Made by a program: the position numbers and the translations under genes
Part shown: piece after piece, positions 7,838 to 16,712 of the stretch
How the letters are laid out: each line of letters begins with the position of its first letter
Numbering within the stretch: the stretch's first letter is position 1
Assembly: GCF_900156725.1 (NCBI RefSeq)
Contig: NZ_FTOI01000008.1
Location: 1 to 64,000, forward strand
Source: Kaistella chaponensis
GTDB taxonomy: Bacteria; Bacteroidota; Bacteroidia; Flavobacteriales; Weeksellaceae
DNA length: 64,000 bases
Reading direction: 5' to 3'
The notes under the pieces: model-generated
Seen by the model: only the letters and a program-made list of their open reading frames with translations
Databases searched by the model: none
Told to the model about the DNA's origin: nothing

Positions 7838-8284
7838 ATGATGGAATTAGATAAAGATTTGTTTTGCGATATGGTCAAATTTTATGGGAATGCTTTCCAT
7901 TTACCACCGCTTGCTGCGAAGATTTATTCCTATTTAATTTTCGATTTCGAAAGGAAAGGCGTGCCTTTCGAGGAGTTTGTGGAGGTTTTTTCTGCCAGTA
8001 AAAGCGCAGTGTCTTCAAATCTTAATTTGCTTCTCAACCTAAAAATCATTAGTGATTTTAATAGAATTAATGAGCGAAAACGATTTTTTGTAATGAATGA
8101 GAAATTTATGAAAATTCGGTTCGGGGAAATAATTACCAGAATGGAAGATGAGCTTTCCATTTTAAACAAGCTAAAGAATTTTCGAAAGACAACCGATGAA
8201 AGTTCTGCTCAGAAATTCGAAATTTATCAAAACCTCTTTCAAAATAATATTTCAAACATTAAAGAAATGCTGGATCAACTTTAA
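7838..8284 (+). CDS. GbsR/MarR-family transcriptional regulator of the RND operon
   Basis: This 148-aa winged-helix protein has a helix-turn-helix at about residues 28-75 (FEEFVEVFSASKSAVSSNLNLLLNLKII). A beta wing follows (RINERKRFFVMNEKFM), then a C-terminal helical dimerisation segment. GbsR-type regulators of this size commonly sit directly before RND efflux genes in Flavobacteriia. Here the adaptor gene follows after 62 bases on the same strand, so autoregulation plus control of the pump is the natural inference. Start is at ATG 7838 or the adjacent ATG 7841. A near-consensus box TATTTTCG lies at 7815-7822. Confidence 0.85.
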   Translation: MMELDKDLFCDMVKFYGNAFHLPPLAAKIYSYLIFDFERKGVPFEEFVEVFSASKSAVSSNLNLLLNLKIISDFNRINERKRFFVMNEKFMKIRFGEIITRMEDELSILNKLKNFRKTTDESSAQKFEIYQNLFQNNISNIKEMLDQL

Positions 8285-8346
8285 CATTAATCGTCTAAAC
8301 CTTCATTTGAAAAACACGCAAATCTTAAGATTATAAAAATAAATTC

Positions 8347-9573
8347 ATGAAAAATATAATTATCCTCCTTTCTTTATCGGCACTTTCGATAATAAGCTGC
8401 AAAAAAGAAGAACCCAAAAAACCAGGCGCAGCTTCTTTTCCTGTGGTTGCTGTAGAAGTGAAAAATGTGATTGGTTATCAAACCTTTCCCGCTTCTATTG
8501 AAGGGATTTTAAACAATGATGTTCGCGCAAAAATTCAAGGTTATATCACCCAGGTTTTAGTAGATGAAGGACAATATGTAACGAAAGGACAACCGCTTTT
8601 CCGATTAGAAACAAATACTTTAACACAGTCCGCTAATGCTGCAAAAGCGGGAATTGGAGCAGCAAGATCCAATGTTTCTGCGTCTGATGCAAATGTGAAA
8701 GCCGCTCAAGCCGCAGTAAGCGCCGCACAGGTTGAAGTAAACAAACTGAAACCTTTAGTTGAAAAAAATATCATTAGCAATGTTCAGTTGCAAACCGCAC
8801 AGGCAAATCTTGCACGCGCACAAGCACAAGTTTCTCAGGCAATTGCCGCCAAACAGCAAGCAAGTGCAGGAGTTGCAGAAGCACAGGCAAATTTTCAGGG
8901 AGTTCAGGCAAATATTGACTATTCCATTATTAGAGCTCCAATTTCTGGTGTGGTCGGTAAATTACCTTTGAAAGTCGGGAGTTTGGTGGGTCCAGCTGAT
9001 CCAACTCCTCTAACAACCATTTCAGATACAAAAGCAGTTTACGCGTATTTTTCGATGAATGAAAAAGAATACTTTGACTTTTTGAAGGATTCTAAAGGAG
9101 CCACGATGCCCGAAAAAATCAGGAATCTTCCAATGGTAGAATTAGAATTGGCGAATGGCGATTTATACCCAGAAAAAGGAAAAATTGAAGCAGTAACCGG
9201 ACAAATCAACCCTTCTACAGGAACGATTGAGTTTCGGGTAGGTTTCCCAAATGCGCAAAAATTGTTGAGCAACGGAAACAGCGGAAATATTCGTTTTCCT
9301 CAATTTTATGATCATGTTTTGGTCATCCCGGAAAGCGCAACTTATGAGCAGCAAGGGATTGTTTACGCCTTTAAAGTGGAGAAAGATACGGCAAGAAATA
9401 CAATTATTCAGGTACAAACAAGGGTTAATAATTTAGCCATCATCACTTCCGGACTAAAAAAAGGAGACAAAATTGTGGCTGCAGGAACTGGTGGATTAAA
9501 AGACAAAACCGCAATTATTCCTAAACCAATTAGTTTAGACAGTTTAGTACAAACCATAAAACCCATTTTCTAA
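8347..9573 (+). CDS. RND efflux periplasmic adaptor lipoprotein (AcrA/MexA type)
   Basis: This 408-aa membrane-fusion protein links the inner-membrane pump to the outer-membrane channel. It has a lipoprotein signal with lipobox SIISC (Cys about residue 18). The lipoyl half-motifs flank an alpha-helical hairpin rich in Ala and Gln (about residues 95-190). A beta-barrel domain follows, with RAPISGVVGKLPLKVGSLVG and ATGTIEFRVGFPNA-like segments (the latter read here as STGTIEFRVGFPNA). It is the second gene of the operon. Its TAA overlaps the pump ATG by one base (TAATG), which suggests coupled translation. Confidence 0.93.
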   Translation: MKNIIILLSLSALSIISCKKEEPKKPGAASFPVVAVEVKNVIGYQTFPASIEGILNNDVRAKIQGYITQVLVDEGQYVTKGQPLFRLETNTLTQSANAAKAGIGAARSNVSASDANVKAAQAAVSAAQVEVNKLKPLVEKNIISNVQLQTAQANLARAQAQVSQAIAAKQQASAGVAEAQANFQGVQANIDYSIIRAPISGVVGKLPLKVGSLVGPADPTPLTTISDTKAVYAYFSMNEKEYFDFLKDSKGATMPEKIRNLPMVELELANGDLYPEKGKIEAVTGQINPSTGTIEFRVGFPNAQKLLSNGNSGNIRFPQFYDHVLVIPESATYEQQGIVYAFKVEKDTARNTIIQVQTRVNNLAIITSGLKKGDKIVAAGTGGLKDKTAIIPKPISLDSLVQTIKPIF

Positions 9574-12500
9574 TGATCAAAAAATTCATTAACAAACCGG
9601 TTTTATCAACCGTAATTTCTATTCTTATCGTTATCCTTGGGATTTTAGGATTGATGTCACTTCCCGTAACACAATATCCAGATATCGCCCCACCAACAGT
9701 AAGTGTTTCCGCCAATTATTCTGGTGCAAACGCTGAAACGGTGATGAAAAGTGTGGTGGTTCCTTTAGAAGAACAGATTAATGGCGTGGAAGGAATGGAT
9801 TACATCACATCAAGCGCTGGAAATGATGGTTCTGCGCAGATTCAGATTTTTTTCAAACAGGGAATTAATGCAGATATCGCCGCAGTAAACGTACAAAACC
9901 GTGTTGCAAGAGCTACCCCATTACTTCCTTCTGAAGTTACAAGAGCAGGTGTGGTAACACAGAAACAGCAAACCAGTGCGTTGATGTATCTTACCTTTTT
10001 CTCGGATAACAAAGCGTTGAATGATGTATTTATTCAAAATTATGTCAACATTAATGTAATTCCCGCTATAAAAAGGATTAATGGAGTAGGAGACGCGAAC
10101 GTTTTCGGAGGTAAAACCTATTCCATGAGAATTTGGTTGGATCCAGTAAAAATGGCAGCATACAGTTTGTCGCCTTCCGAGGTTTCTGCCGCAATTAATG
10201 ATCAATCAAGAGAAGCTGCAGCTGGATCTATCGGGCAAAACAGTGGTAATTCTTTCGAATACATCATCAAATATGTAGGAAAATACAACAATAAAGAACA
10301 GTACGATAACATCATTTTGAAATCACTCGGAAATGGTCAAAATCTATTGTTAAAAGACGTTGCGAAAATAGAATTGGCTTCTTTATCGTACTCGGGTAAA
10401 GCGGAAAATGGCGATAATCCCGCGGTAAGTATGGGGATTTTTCAAACACCGGGTTCCAATGCGCAGGAAATTATCGTAAACATTCAAAAATATTTAGAGA
10501 CCAATAAGAAAGATTTCCCAAATGGAATTAAATATGTGATCAATTTTGACACCAATGAATTTTTAACAGCCTCCATAGAGAAAGTAATTCACACTTTAAT
10601 TGAAGCTTTTGTTTTAGTATTTCTTGTGGTATTTATCTTTTTGCAGGATTTTCGATCGACGCTTATTCCCGCGATTGCGGTTCCGGTTTCGATTGTTGGA
10701 ACTTTTTTCTTTTTGAATTTATTTGGGTATTCCCTGAATTTGCTCACGCTTTTTGCTTTGGTTTTGGCCATCGGAATTGTTGTCGATGATGCCATTGTCG
10801 TCGTAGAAGCGGTTCACGCAAAAATGGAAAGCGGTATTCCTGATCCCAAAAAAGCAACCGTAGAAGCAATGGATGAGATTACGGGTGCAATTATTTCTAT
10901 CACGTTGGTTATGGCAGCGGTTTTTATTCCCGTAACTTTTATTAAAGGACCAACCGGAGTTTTTTACAAACAGTTTGGAGTGACTTTAATTATAGCAATC
11001 TTAATTTCTGCGATCAACGCTTTAACATTAAGTCCCGTTTTATGTTCCCTCTTTTTGAAACCTCAAAATCATGATCAAGAATATGAAAAGAAAAACTTTT
11101 TCGAAAAGTTCTTTCACAAATTCAATATCGGGTTCAAAGCAATGACCGCCAAATATGGGAGAGCATTTACTTTTTTAATTAAACACAAATGGGTTACCAT
11201 TGGTATTTTTGTGATTACAGGAATGCTTTTATTTTGGTCCAACTATTCTATGAAAAAAGGATTTGTTCCTAATGAAGATCGTGGGATTTTATTTGCCAAT
11301 ATAGAACTTCCAGCAGGAGCATCACAAGAACGAACCTTCAATGCGATGAAAGAACTTCAGAAAAAAGTTTTAAAAGTATCGGGTGTTCAAAACGTAACAA
11401 TTTCCACCGGAAGATCCTTCCTCTCTGGAACAGGAAGCAATTATGGGTTGGCTTTTGTGAAATTAAAACCATTTGATGAAAGAGGAAAAGGAGAAGCTGC
11501 TGATGAATTAACCAAAAAATTATTCGGCATTGCTTCCAGTATTCCCGATGCAAAAATTATCTTTTTCCAACCTCCTTCTGTTCCTGGTTTTGGGAGCAGT
11601 GCAGGTTTCGAAATGGTACTTCTAGACAAAGCGGGAGGTGAGTACAAAGATTTGGATGCAACGACCCAAAATTTCATCGGAAAACTCATGCAGCGTCCGG
11701 AAATTCAGTTTTCCCAAACTTCCTTTAACACGAAATATCCGCAGTATCAAATGAATATTAATGTTCCTTTGGCGGCACAATCGGGTGTTTCTGTCTCGAA
11801 TATTTTAAGTACCATGCAAGGTTATATCGGTGGAGTTTATGCAGCCGACTTTACCAAGTACGGAAAACAGTTCAGGGTCATGATTCAAGCATTACCAGGT
11901 GATCGCAAAACACCGCAGGATTTAAACGGAATGTACGTGAAGACGGCTTCCGGAGAAATGACACCGATTTCGCAGTTCGTTACTTTAGATAAAACGTATG
12001 GACCACAAAGTGTGAGCAGATACAACCTTTTTACTTCCGTGAAAATTACTGGCGCGAACAACGCAGGATTCAGTACCGGTGATGCCATTGCAGCAGTTCA
12101 GGAAGTTGCAAGCGAAAATTTAGGGTCGAATTATGATATCGAATTTACTGGACTTTCCCGGGAAGAATTAGCCTCTGGTTCGCAAACTTTGATGATTTTT
12201 GCGCTGAGTTTGGTCTTTGTTTATTTCATTCTTTCCGCTCAATATGAAAGTTATATTTTACCGCTCTCCGTTATTTTATCGCTTCCTTTGGGAGTGATGG
12301 GAGCTTATCTTGGACAATGGATTTTTGGGCTGGAAAACAATATTTATTTCCAGATTGCATTGATCATGTTGGTCGGTTTACTCGCAAAAAATGCCATTTT
12401 AATTGTTGAATTTGCGGTCCAGAGAAGAATTCATGGCGAAACCATTGTAGATGCCGCCATTCATGCCGCAACCGCGAGATTAAGACCTATTTTGATGACC

Positions 12501-12713
12501 TCATTTGCATTTATTTGTGGAATGTTGCCTTTGGTTTTAGCAACAGGAATCGGTGCTACAGGAAACAGATCTATTGCAACGGGAGCTGCGATGGGACTTT
12601 TGATAGGAACTATTTTAGGACTTTTGGTCATCCCAATTCTCTTTATTGTTTTCCAAACCCTTCAGGAAAAAATAGTACCCTTAAAAGACAAAAACATTAA
12701 TCTTTCCGAATAA
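9573..12713 (+). CDS. RND multidrug efflux permease (AcrB/MexB, HAE1 family)
   Basis: This 1046-aa inner-membrane transporter matches the usual family length. It starts MIKKFINKPVLSTVISI and has twelve predicted membrane helices with two large periplasmic loops. The proton-relay Asp pair is in AIGIVVDDAIVVVEAV, and the partner Lys is in LVGLLAKNAILIVEF. It exports hydrophobic compounds driven by proton entry, as a trimer with the adaptor and channel encoded on either side. Periplasmic segment VPGFGSSAGFEMVL matches the drug-binding porter domain. Substrates cannot be deduced from sequence. Confidence 0.95.
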   Translation: MIKKFINKPVLSTVISILIVILGILGLMSLPVTQYPDIAPPTVSVSANYSGANAETVMKSVVVPLEEQINGVEGMDYITSSAGNDGSAQIQIFFKQGINADIAAVNVQNRVARATPLLPSEVTRAGVVTQKQQTSALMYLTFFSDNKALNDVFIQNYVNINVIPAIKRINGVGDANVFGGKTYSMRIWLDPVKMAAYSLSPSEVSAAINDQSREAAAGSIGQNSGNSFEYIIKYVGKYNNKEQYDNIILKSLGNGQNLLLKDVAKIELASLSYSGKAENGDNPAVSMGIFQTPGSNAQEIIVNIQKYLETNKKDFPNGIKYVINFDTNEFLTASIEKVIHTLIEAFVLVFLVVFIFLQDFRSTLIPAIAVPVSIVGTFFFLNLFGYSLNLLTLFALVLAIGIVVDDAIVVVEAVHAKMESGIPDPKKATVEAMDEITGAIISITLVMAAVFIPVTFIKGPTGVFYKQFGVTLIIAILISAINALTLSPVLCSLFLKPQNHDQEYEKKNFFEKFFHKFNIGFKAMTAKYGRAFTFLIKHKWVTIGIFVITGMLLFWSNYSMKKGFVPNEDRGILFANIELPAGASQERTFNAMKELQKKVLKVSGVQNVTISTGRSFLSGTGSNYGLAFVKLKPFDERGKGEAADELTKKLFGIASSIPDAKIIFFQPPSVPGFGSSAGFEMVLLDKAGGEYKDLDATTQNFIGKLMQRPEIQFSQTSFNTKYPQYQMNINVPLAAQSGVSVSNILSTMQGYIGGVYAADFTKYGKQFRVMIQALPGDRKTPQDLNGMYVKTASGEMTPISQFVTLDKTYGPQSVSRYNLFTSVKITGANNAGFSTGDAIAAVQEVASENLGSNYDIEFTGLSREELASGSQTLMIFALSLVFVYFILSAQYESYILPLSVILSLPLGVMGAYLGQWIFGLENNIYFQIALIMLVGLLAKNAILIVEFAVQRRIHGETIVDAAIHAATARLRPILMTSFAFICGMLPLVLATGIGATGNRSIATGAAMGLLIGTILGLLVIPILFIVFQTLQEKIVPLKDKNINLSE

Positions 12714-12750
12714 TTGAAAGTCGAAAAAACTTTTGCGAAAAATTAAAAAA

Positions 12751-14163
12751 ATGAATAAATATTTCAACATAAAAATACTTCTGGTTCTGTTTTCAGCCTT
12801 CGTTTTGGCTTCATGCATGACGCGTGAAAAGTACGAAAGACCGAAAGAAGTTCTCAACGAAAATCTTTTCCGCACCGATTTGTTGCCGAAAGATTCCATC
12901 AGTATAGCGACTGTTTCCTGGAAAGAAATTTTCACCGATCCGGTTTTGCAGAAACATATTGCTACGGCTTTAGAAAATAATTTGGATGTACGAGTAGCGT
13001 TGCAAAACATCAATGCCGCTGATTCTTATTTAAAGCAAAGTAAGGCAGCGTACTTACCCACACTTTCAGCCGGACCGAGTTATACCTTCCAAACCCAATC
13101 TTTGAACACGCAGTTGGGCTCAATTTTTGGCGGACAACGAAATTATATTAATCAATTTGGCATTTCCGCAGACATTGGTTGGGAAGCCGATATTTGGGGG
13201 AAACTCAAATCTCAGGAAAAAGCACAGTACGCCAATTATTTAGGAACTGTTTCTGCACATCAAGCCGTGAAAAGCGATTTGGTTGCAGCAGTGGCATCTT
13301 CGTACTATCAGCTTTTAACTTTTGATGATCAGAAAAGAATCATTAATGCAACCATTGCCTTAAGAAAGAAAAATTTAGAAACCACTTCTGCCTTGAAAGA
13401 AGCCGGAACTTTAACCGAGGTTGCTGTTCAACAGAGCCAAGCTTTGGTTTTCAATGCACAATCAATGCTCATCGATATTGATGTTCAGATCCGGACTTTA
13501 GAAAACACCTTGAGCTTATTGATGGGTGAACCGTCGCACGCCATCGAGCGTACAACGATCGATGCACAAAAAATGCCGGCAAGTTTCGCACTGGGTTATC
13601 CTGCAAATCTGTTGCAGAACAGACCGGATGTGAAATCAGCAGAATACCAACTGATGAATGCTTTTGAATTGACAAATGCTGCTAAAGCAGAGTTTTATCC
13701 AACTTTAAGAATTACAGGAAGTGGTGGAATTTCTTCTGTTGACATCGATCATTTGTTCAGTACCAAATCTCTTCTTGCCAATGTGGTGGCAGGTTTGGTT
13801 CAGCCTATTTTGAATAAAAGACAGATCAGAACAAAGTACGAAGTCAGTTTGGCGAACAAAGAAATCGCTTATTTAAATTTCAGAAAATCGGTTTTAACTG
13901 CCGGAAAAGAAGTTTCAGATGCGCTGAATATTTATCAGTCTCAGGATGGTTTTATTGATCTAAAACGGAAAGAAATGTTGGCGTACAAAAATTCTGTAGC
14001 TTATTCGCAGGAACTGGTTAATTATGGGATGGCCAATTATCTGGAAGTCATCAATGCAAGTGTGAATCAGCTGAATGCCGAATTGAATATCTCGAATGCC
14101 GAATTTTCAAAATTAGACGCCGGAATTCAACTCTACAAGTCACTTGGCGGCGGTTGGAGATAA
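12751..14163 (+). CDS. RND efflux outer-membrane channel lipoprotein (OprM/NodT family)
   Basis: This 470-aa TolC-like channel has a lipoprotein signal ending VLASCMT and two outer-membrane efflux repeats. Visible family features are SWKEIFTDPVLQKHIATALENNLDVRVALQNI, the GWEADIWGKLKSQEKAQYA region and RPDVKSAEYQLMNAF. It completes the tripartite pump. A longer reading from a TTG at 12733 adds six residues. The ATG at 12751 is preferred because an AATTAAAAAA tract precedes it and gives a normal signal peptide. A strong hairpin follows the stop and closes the operon. Confidence 0.93.
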   Translation: MNKYFNIKILLVLFSAFVLASCMTREKYERPKEVLNENLFRTDLLPKDSISIATVSWKEIFTDPVLQKHIATALENNLDVRVALQNINAADSYLKQSKAAYLPTLSAGPSYTFQTQSLNTQLGSIFGGQRNYINQFGISADIGWEADIWGKLKSQEKAQYANYLGTVSAHQAVKSDLVAAVASSYYQLLTFDDQKRIINATIALRKKNLETTSALKEAGTLTEVAVQQSQALVFNAQSMLIDIDVQIRTLENTLSLLMGEPSHAIERTTIDAQKMPASFALGYPANLLQNRPDVKSAEYQLMNAFELTNAAKAEFYPTLRITGSGGISSVDIDHLFSTKSLLANVVAGLVQPILNKRQIRTKYEVSLANKEIAYLNFRKSVLTAGKEVSDALNIYQSQDGFIDLKRKEMLAYKNSVAYSQELVNYGMANYLEVINASVNQLNAELNISNAEFSKLDAGIQLYKSLGGGWR

Positions 14164-14179
14164 GTTTTCTTAATTGAAT

Positions 14180-14213
14180 AACAAAACCACTCCATTTTTT
14201 GAGTGGTTTTGTT
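14180..14213. terminator. Terminator between the RND operon and the 236-aa protein gene
   Basis: AACAAAACCACTC and GAGTGGTTTTGTT form a perfect 13-bp stem around an 8-base loop between convergent genes. Confidence 0.8.
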
Positions 14214-14238
14214 AAGGCGATCTTCTTCAATTTCTTTT

Positions 14239-14949
14239 TTAGAGCAGATCACCCTCTCTTTTTACGATAATGCCCAGTTTTTCCAGCGTTTGATCATCCG
14301 GAAAAAGAATTTTGGCAAAGCCTATCAGCTGCGTGTATTTCGGGTACAGAAGATCGAGCGCTTCGTCCCGCGTGTCGGTTGCTTTTTGTGCCTCGCCGAT
14401 TTCTTTTTTCTGAGAAGCTTTCAGCGCAGTAATTTGTTCCAACGCAGTTTGCTGTGCCGTAATATCTGGATCTTTGATGTTCACCGTTTCGGCTTTGGTT
14501 TTGAAATCGGGGTTGGCGAGAATCTGCGCATAAAAATTACTCACCTGCTGAAACCAGGCAGCGAACGCCCGTTTGCGCCCCTCATCAATACCCAAAGTGG
14601 TATTTGACTGCCGGTCGCCTTTGAAAATAATTTTTGCAAGGTTGCGGTGGCGGGTGTAGAGGCTGTCGATTTCTATTCTTTTCAGATTAAATTTATCGGT
14701 CTCGGCATATTGCTCCCCATACTCTTTGATCTGTTTCTGGCTCAGCTGCTCCAGATCGGCAATCTCTAGCAGATAATCATCCAAATTACTTTCGGTAATG
14801 CCTACCGTTTCCAGTTCGTTCAAGATTTCAGGTTCTTTGGCGTTTCTGAATGCTGTTTTCATTTTAGCAATCAATTCTTCTGCGGAAACATACTGGTATT
14901 TTGCTGCCAGTTTTCCGCCGGTGAGGTTTGTGTTTTCTGAATTTTCCAT
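14239..14949 (-). CDS. Uncharacterised 236-aa helical protein next to a repeat array
   Basis: No characterised domain is recognised. The protein is almost entirely helical, charged, and without a signal peptide or membrane segment, so it should be cytoplasmic. The middle part (about residues 70-210) is rich in Glu, Lys, Gln and Ala with coiled-coil spacing. Segments such as AEELIAKMKTAFRNAKEPEIL and AFAAWFQQVSNFYAQILANPD recall an uncharacterised family I have seen in Flavobacteriia. Base composition looks clearly richer in G+C than its neighbours, which suggests transfer. Its upstream region carries seven 21-bp tandem repeats and two inverted repeats. A DNA-related role is speculation from that context. 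Confidence 0.6.
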   Translation of the reverse strand: MENSENTNLTGGKLAAKYQYVSAEELIAKMKTAFRNAKEPEILNELETVGITESNLDDYLLEIADLEQLSQKQIKEYGEQYAETDKFNLKRIEIDSLYTRHRNLAKIIFKGDRQSNTTLGIDEGRKRAFAAWFQQVSNFYAQILANPDFKTKAETVNIKDPDITAQQTALEQITALKASQKKEIGEAQKATDTRDEALDLLYPKYTQLIGFAKILFPDDQTLEKLGIIVKREGDLL

Positions 14950-15013
14950 ATTTATTTGTATTTAATGGTAAATATAATAAATAATTGGCAAAATAAATGT
15001 ATAATCAACAAAG

Positions 15014-15066
15014 GAAATGGATGGGCAATGTTGTTTTACTATTTCTGTAGCTTGCCCATCCATTTC
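15014..15066. repeat. Perfect 15-bp inverted repeat at the left end of the 21-bp array
   Basis: GAAATGGATGGGCAA (15014-15028) is the exact reverse complement of TTGCCCATCCATTTC (15052-15066), with 23 bases between. The right arm spans the junction of repeat units 1 and 2, so the left arm is effectively an inverted piece of the array. It could extrude as a cruciform or fold in RNA. Confidence 0.75.
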
Positions 15067-15186
15067 TGTAGCTTGCTCACTCATTTCCTAAATGTATCCA
15101 TTCATTTCCTGAGGTTGACGATGGGTTTCTAAAGTTTGCGGAAGGATTTCCTAAGGTTGCGTAACCCTTTCTGGAGGTTGCGGAAG
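15040..15186. repeat. Seven degenerate 21-bp tandem repeats
   Basis: Units start at 15040, 15061, 15082, 15103, 15124, 15145 and 15166, each exactly 21 bp. They share the core TTTCYNNAGNTTGCGNAAG in the right half of the array and drift toward the left. One plus-strand frame of the last units reads as heptads of the kind FLRLRNP and FWRLRKD, but no convincing gene covers the array. Two helical turns per unit would put each copy on the same face of the DNA. Confidence 0.8.
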
Positions 15187-15191
15187 GATTC

Positions 15192-15224
15192 AACCTTGTC
15201 AAGGTTTAAAACCTTGACAAGGTT
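15192..15224. repeat. Near-perfect 33-base palindrome at the right end of the array
   Basis: AACCTTGTCAAGGTTT is followed by AAAACCTTGACAAGGTT, and the whole differs from its own reverse complement only at the centre. Each half is itself a smaller palindrome around TTGTCAA or TTGACAA. It lies six bases after the last 21-bp unit. Sequences of this type recur between genes in related genomes, to my recollection. Confidence 0.75.
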
Positions 15225-15359
15225 AGATTTGGATAAAAAAGCAGAGTTAGATGATAATGGCGCAAAGTCGGGAGATTTTGTACCGAAGGTTCCGTTCAAC
15301 GGGCTTTCATTGTTGCCTTTTCAAGCTCAACGAAAGCTTAGTTATTAGCAGAAGTTTTT

Positions 15360-15815
15360 CTACTTTAGTTCAATATCTAATTGTTTTCCGCTTTCCAATG
15401 CTTTTTTGTCCAATTTTGATCCAACTAACGTTCCTATAGCCATTCCAATTGGTAATCCAATCGCTAGTAAACCTATATTCCCTAAACTCAATCCAAATGC
15501 GACACCTAAAGGTAGCCCAAAAGCAGACATCCCTAAAACCATCCACAGATTTGTGTAATAGTTTTTTGGAACAATTTTTAACTCTTTTTCTGTCAATTTA
15601 ATTATTTTATTTTGCTTCTTCTTTATTAAATGTGATAGCGCGGTTCCCATTACTTGTGAAGAATTTAATTCTGTAATATCATCATTAATTTTCTTAATAA
15701 CATTTAGAGTCAAATTTTTATCATTAAGAAGTTTAATCAAACTATTAAATTGTTTAATTGAATTTGCTATTTTAATATTACTATTGTCAATTTTATTTAA
15801 ATGTATCAATTCCAT
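15360..15815 (-). CDS. Uncharacterised membrane protein with glycine-zipper hairpin
   Basis: This 151-aa protein has a soluble, Asn/Lys-rich helical N-terminal part (about residues 1-88). A hydrophobic pair of segments follows (about 90-135), rich in small residues: GLPLGVAFGLSLGNIGLL and GLPIGMAIGTLVGS. Gly-x3-Gly spacing of this type is usual in glycine-zipper membrane hairpins, and the tail (KLDKKALESGKQLDIELK) is charged. No family is recognised. It is very AT-rich, unlike the 236-aa gene nearby. Its location in a repeat-laden stretch suggests accessory DNA. Function is unknown. Confidence 0.55.
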   Translation of the reverse strand: MELIHLNKIDNSNIKIANSIKQFNSLIKLLNDKNLTLNVIKKINDDITELNSSQVMGTALSHLIKKKQNKIIKLTEKELKIVPKNYYTNLWMVLGMSAFGLPLGVAFGLSLGNIGLLAIGLPIGMAIGTLVGSKLDKKALESGKQLDIELK

Positions 15816-15978
15816 GTTTTGTCTTTATAAAATTTCTGCTAACTTGTTTATAGGTCTCACTCCATCATACCAATACACCCACATGATGTTGTATTGGTCT
15901 GACAAACATGATCTGTTCTGTTCATTCAAATATACCAATTTCCTTCCTATTTTTAATCCAGACGGGAGAAGGTATTTT

Positions 15979-16512
15979 CTAAAGCGATTTAAAGAATTCC
16001 CACATCACAATTCCGCCACAAACAGAAACATTGAGAGAGTGTTTCGTTCCCAACTGCGGAATTTCCAGGAAAGTGTCGTATTCGGAAAGCGCTTCATCAC
16101 TTAAACCATCCACTTCATTTCCCAGAACCAAAGCGTATTTTTCTTCTTTGTGAATGGGGTAATCGGTGATCTTTTTGGAATCGCTCGTCTGTTCAATCCC
16201 AATGATATTGTAGTTTTCTGTTTTCAAATTTTGAAGCGCTGTTGCAATGTCTTTTTCATAAACCCAATCTACACTTTCTGTCGCTCCCAAAGCTGCCTTA
16301 TGAATTTCCCGATGCGGCGGAGTTGGAGTAATTCCACACAAAACCACTTTTTCGATCAAAAAAGCATCCGCTGTCCGGAAAACTGCACCTACATTGTGCA
16401 TACTTCTCACGTTGTCTAAAACCACAATAAGCGGTGTTTTCTCCGTCTCTTTAAAGGTTTCAATATCTATTCTTCCTAATTCTTCGAGTTTCAGTTTTTT
16501 AGTGGAGGTCAT
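15979..16512 (-). CDS. TrmH/SpoU-family RNA 2'-O-methyltransferase
   Basis: This 177-aa SPOUT-fold methylase transfers a methyl group from S-adenosylmethionine to a ribose 2'-OH in tRNA or rRNA. All three SpoU motifs are visible: motif 1 NVRSMHNVGAVFRTAD, motif 2 ALVLGNEVDGLSDEAL and motif 3 IPQLGTKHSLNVSVCGGIVMWE. The trefoil-knot Asn and Glu are in motif 2. The protein lacks an N-terminal RNA-binding extension, so the RNA target cannot be assigned. A TAATTTTG box (16534-16527) lies 14 bases before the ATG. Confidence 0.9.
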   Translation of the reverse strand: MTSTKKLKLEELGRIDIETFKETEKTPLIVVLDNVRSMHNVGAVFRTADAFLIEKVVLCGITPTPPHREIHKAALGATESVDWVYEKDIATALQNLKTENYNIIGIEQTSDSKKITDYPIHKEEKYALVLGNEVDGLSDEALSEYDTFLEIPQLGTKHSLNVSVCGGIVMWEFFKSL

Positions 16513-16584
16513 TTTCGTATTTTTGGCAAAATTAAGGTTTTAGATCTTAATTTTTCAAATTGAAATTAAGTAAAAATTCATTTT

Positions 16585-16661
16585 TGTCATGCTGAATGGA
16601 GCAAAGCGGAGTGAAGCATCTCGAACTTTTTAATGAGATCCTTCCTTCGTCAGGATGACAC
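16585..16661. repeat. Dispersed REP-like inverted repeat
   Basis: TGTCATGCTGA (16585-16595) and TCAGGATGACA (16650-16660) are the arms of an imperfect inverted repeat. Inside lie GCATCTCGAAC and TGAGATCCTT, which pair as GATCTC-like inner arms. This type, TGTCATxCTGA...GAGATCCTTC...TCAGGATGACA, is a dispersed intergenic repeat known from many Bacteroidota genomes. Short similar AAATAAGTAAAAAT-like sequences flank it on both sides (around 16563 and 16673). Confidence 0.7.
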
Positions 16662-16712
16662 AACTAGATTTCGAAATAAGTAAAAATTTAGTTTAATAAA
16701 AAATAAAATTCC

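Noticed and set aside
12733-12751. TTG start for the outer-membrane channel gene
   Set aside because: The ATG at 12751 gives a normal lipoprotein signal; the extra six residues only lengthen the basic end.
15040-15186. The tandem repeats as a CRISPR array
   Set aside because: Units are directly adjacent with no unique spacers, degenerate between copies, and no cas gene is in the window.
15136-15348. A 70-aa frame with FLRLRN heptads as a real gene
   Set aside because: It starts inside the repeat array, runs through the palindrome, and has no promoter or initiation context; kept only as an observation about the repeat phase.
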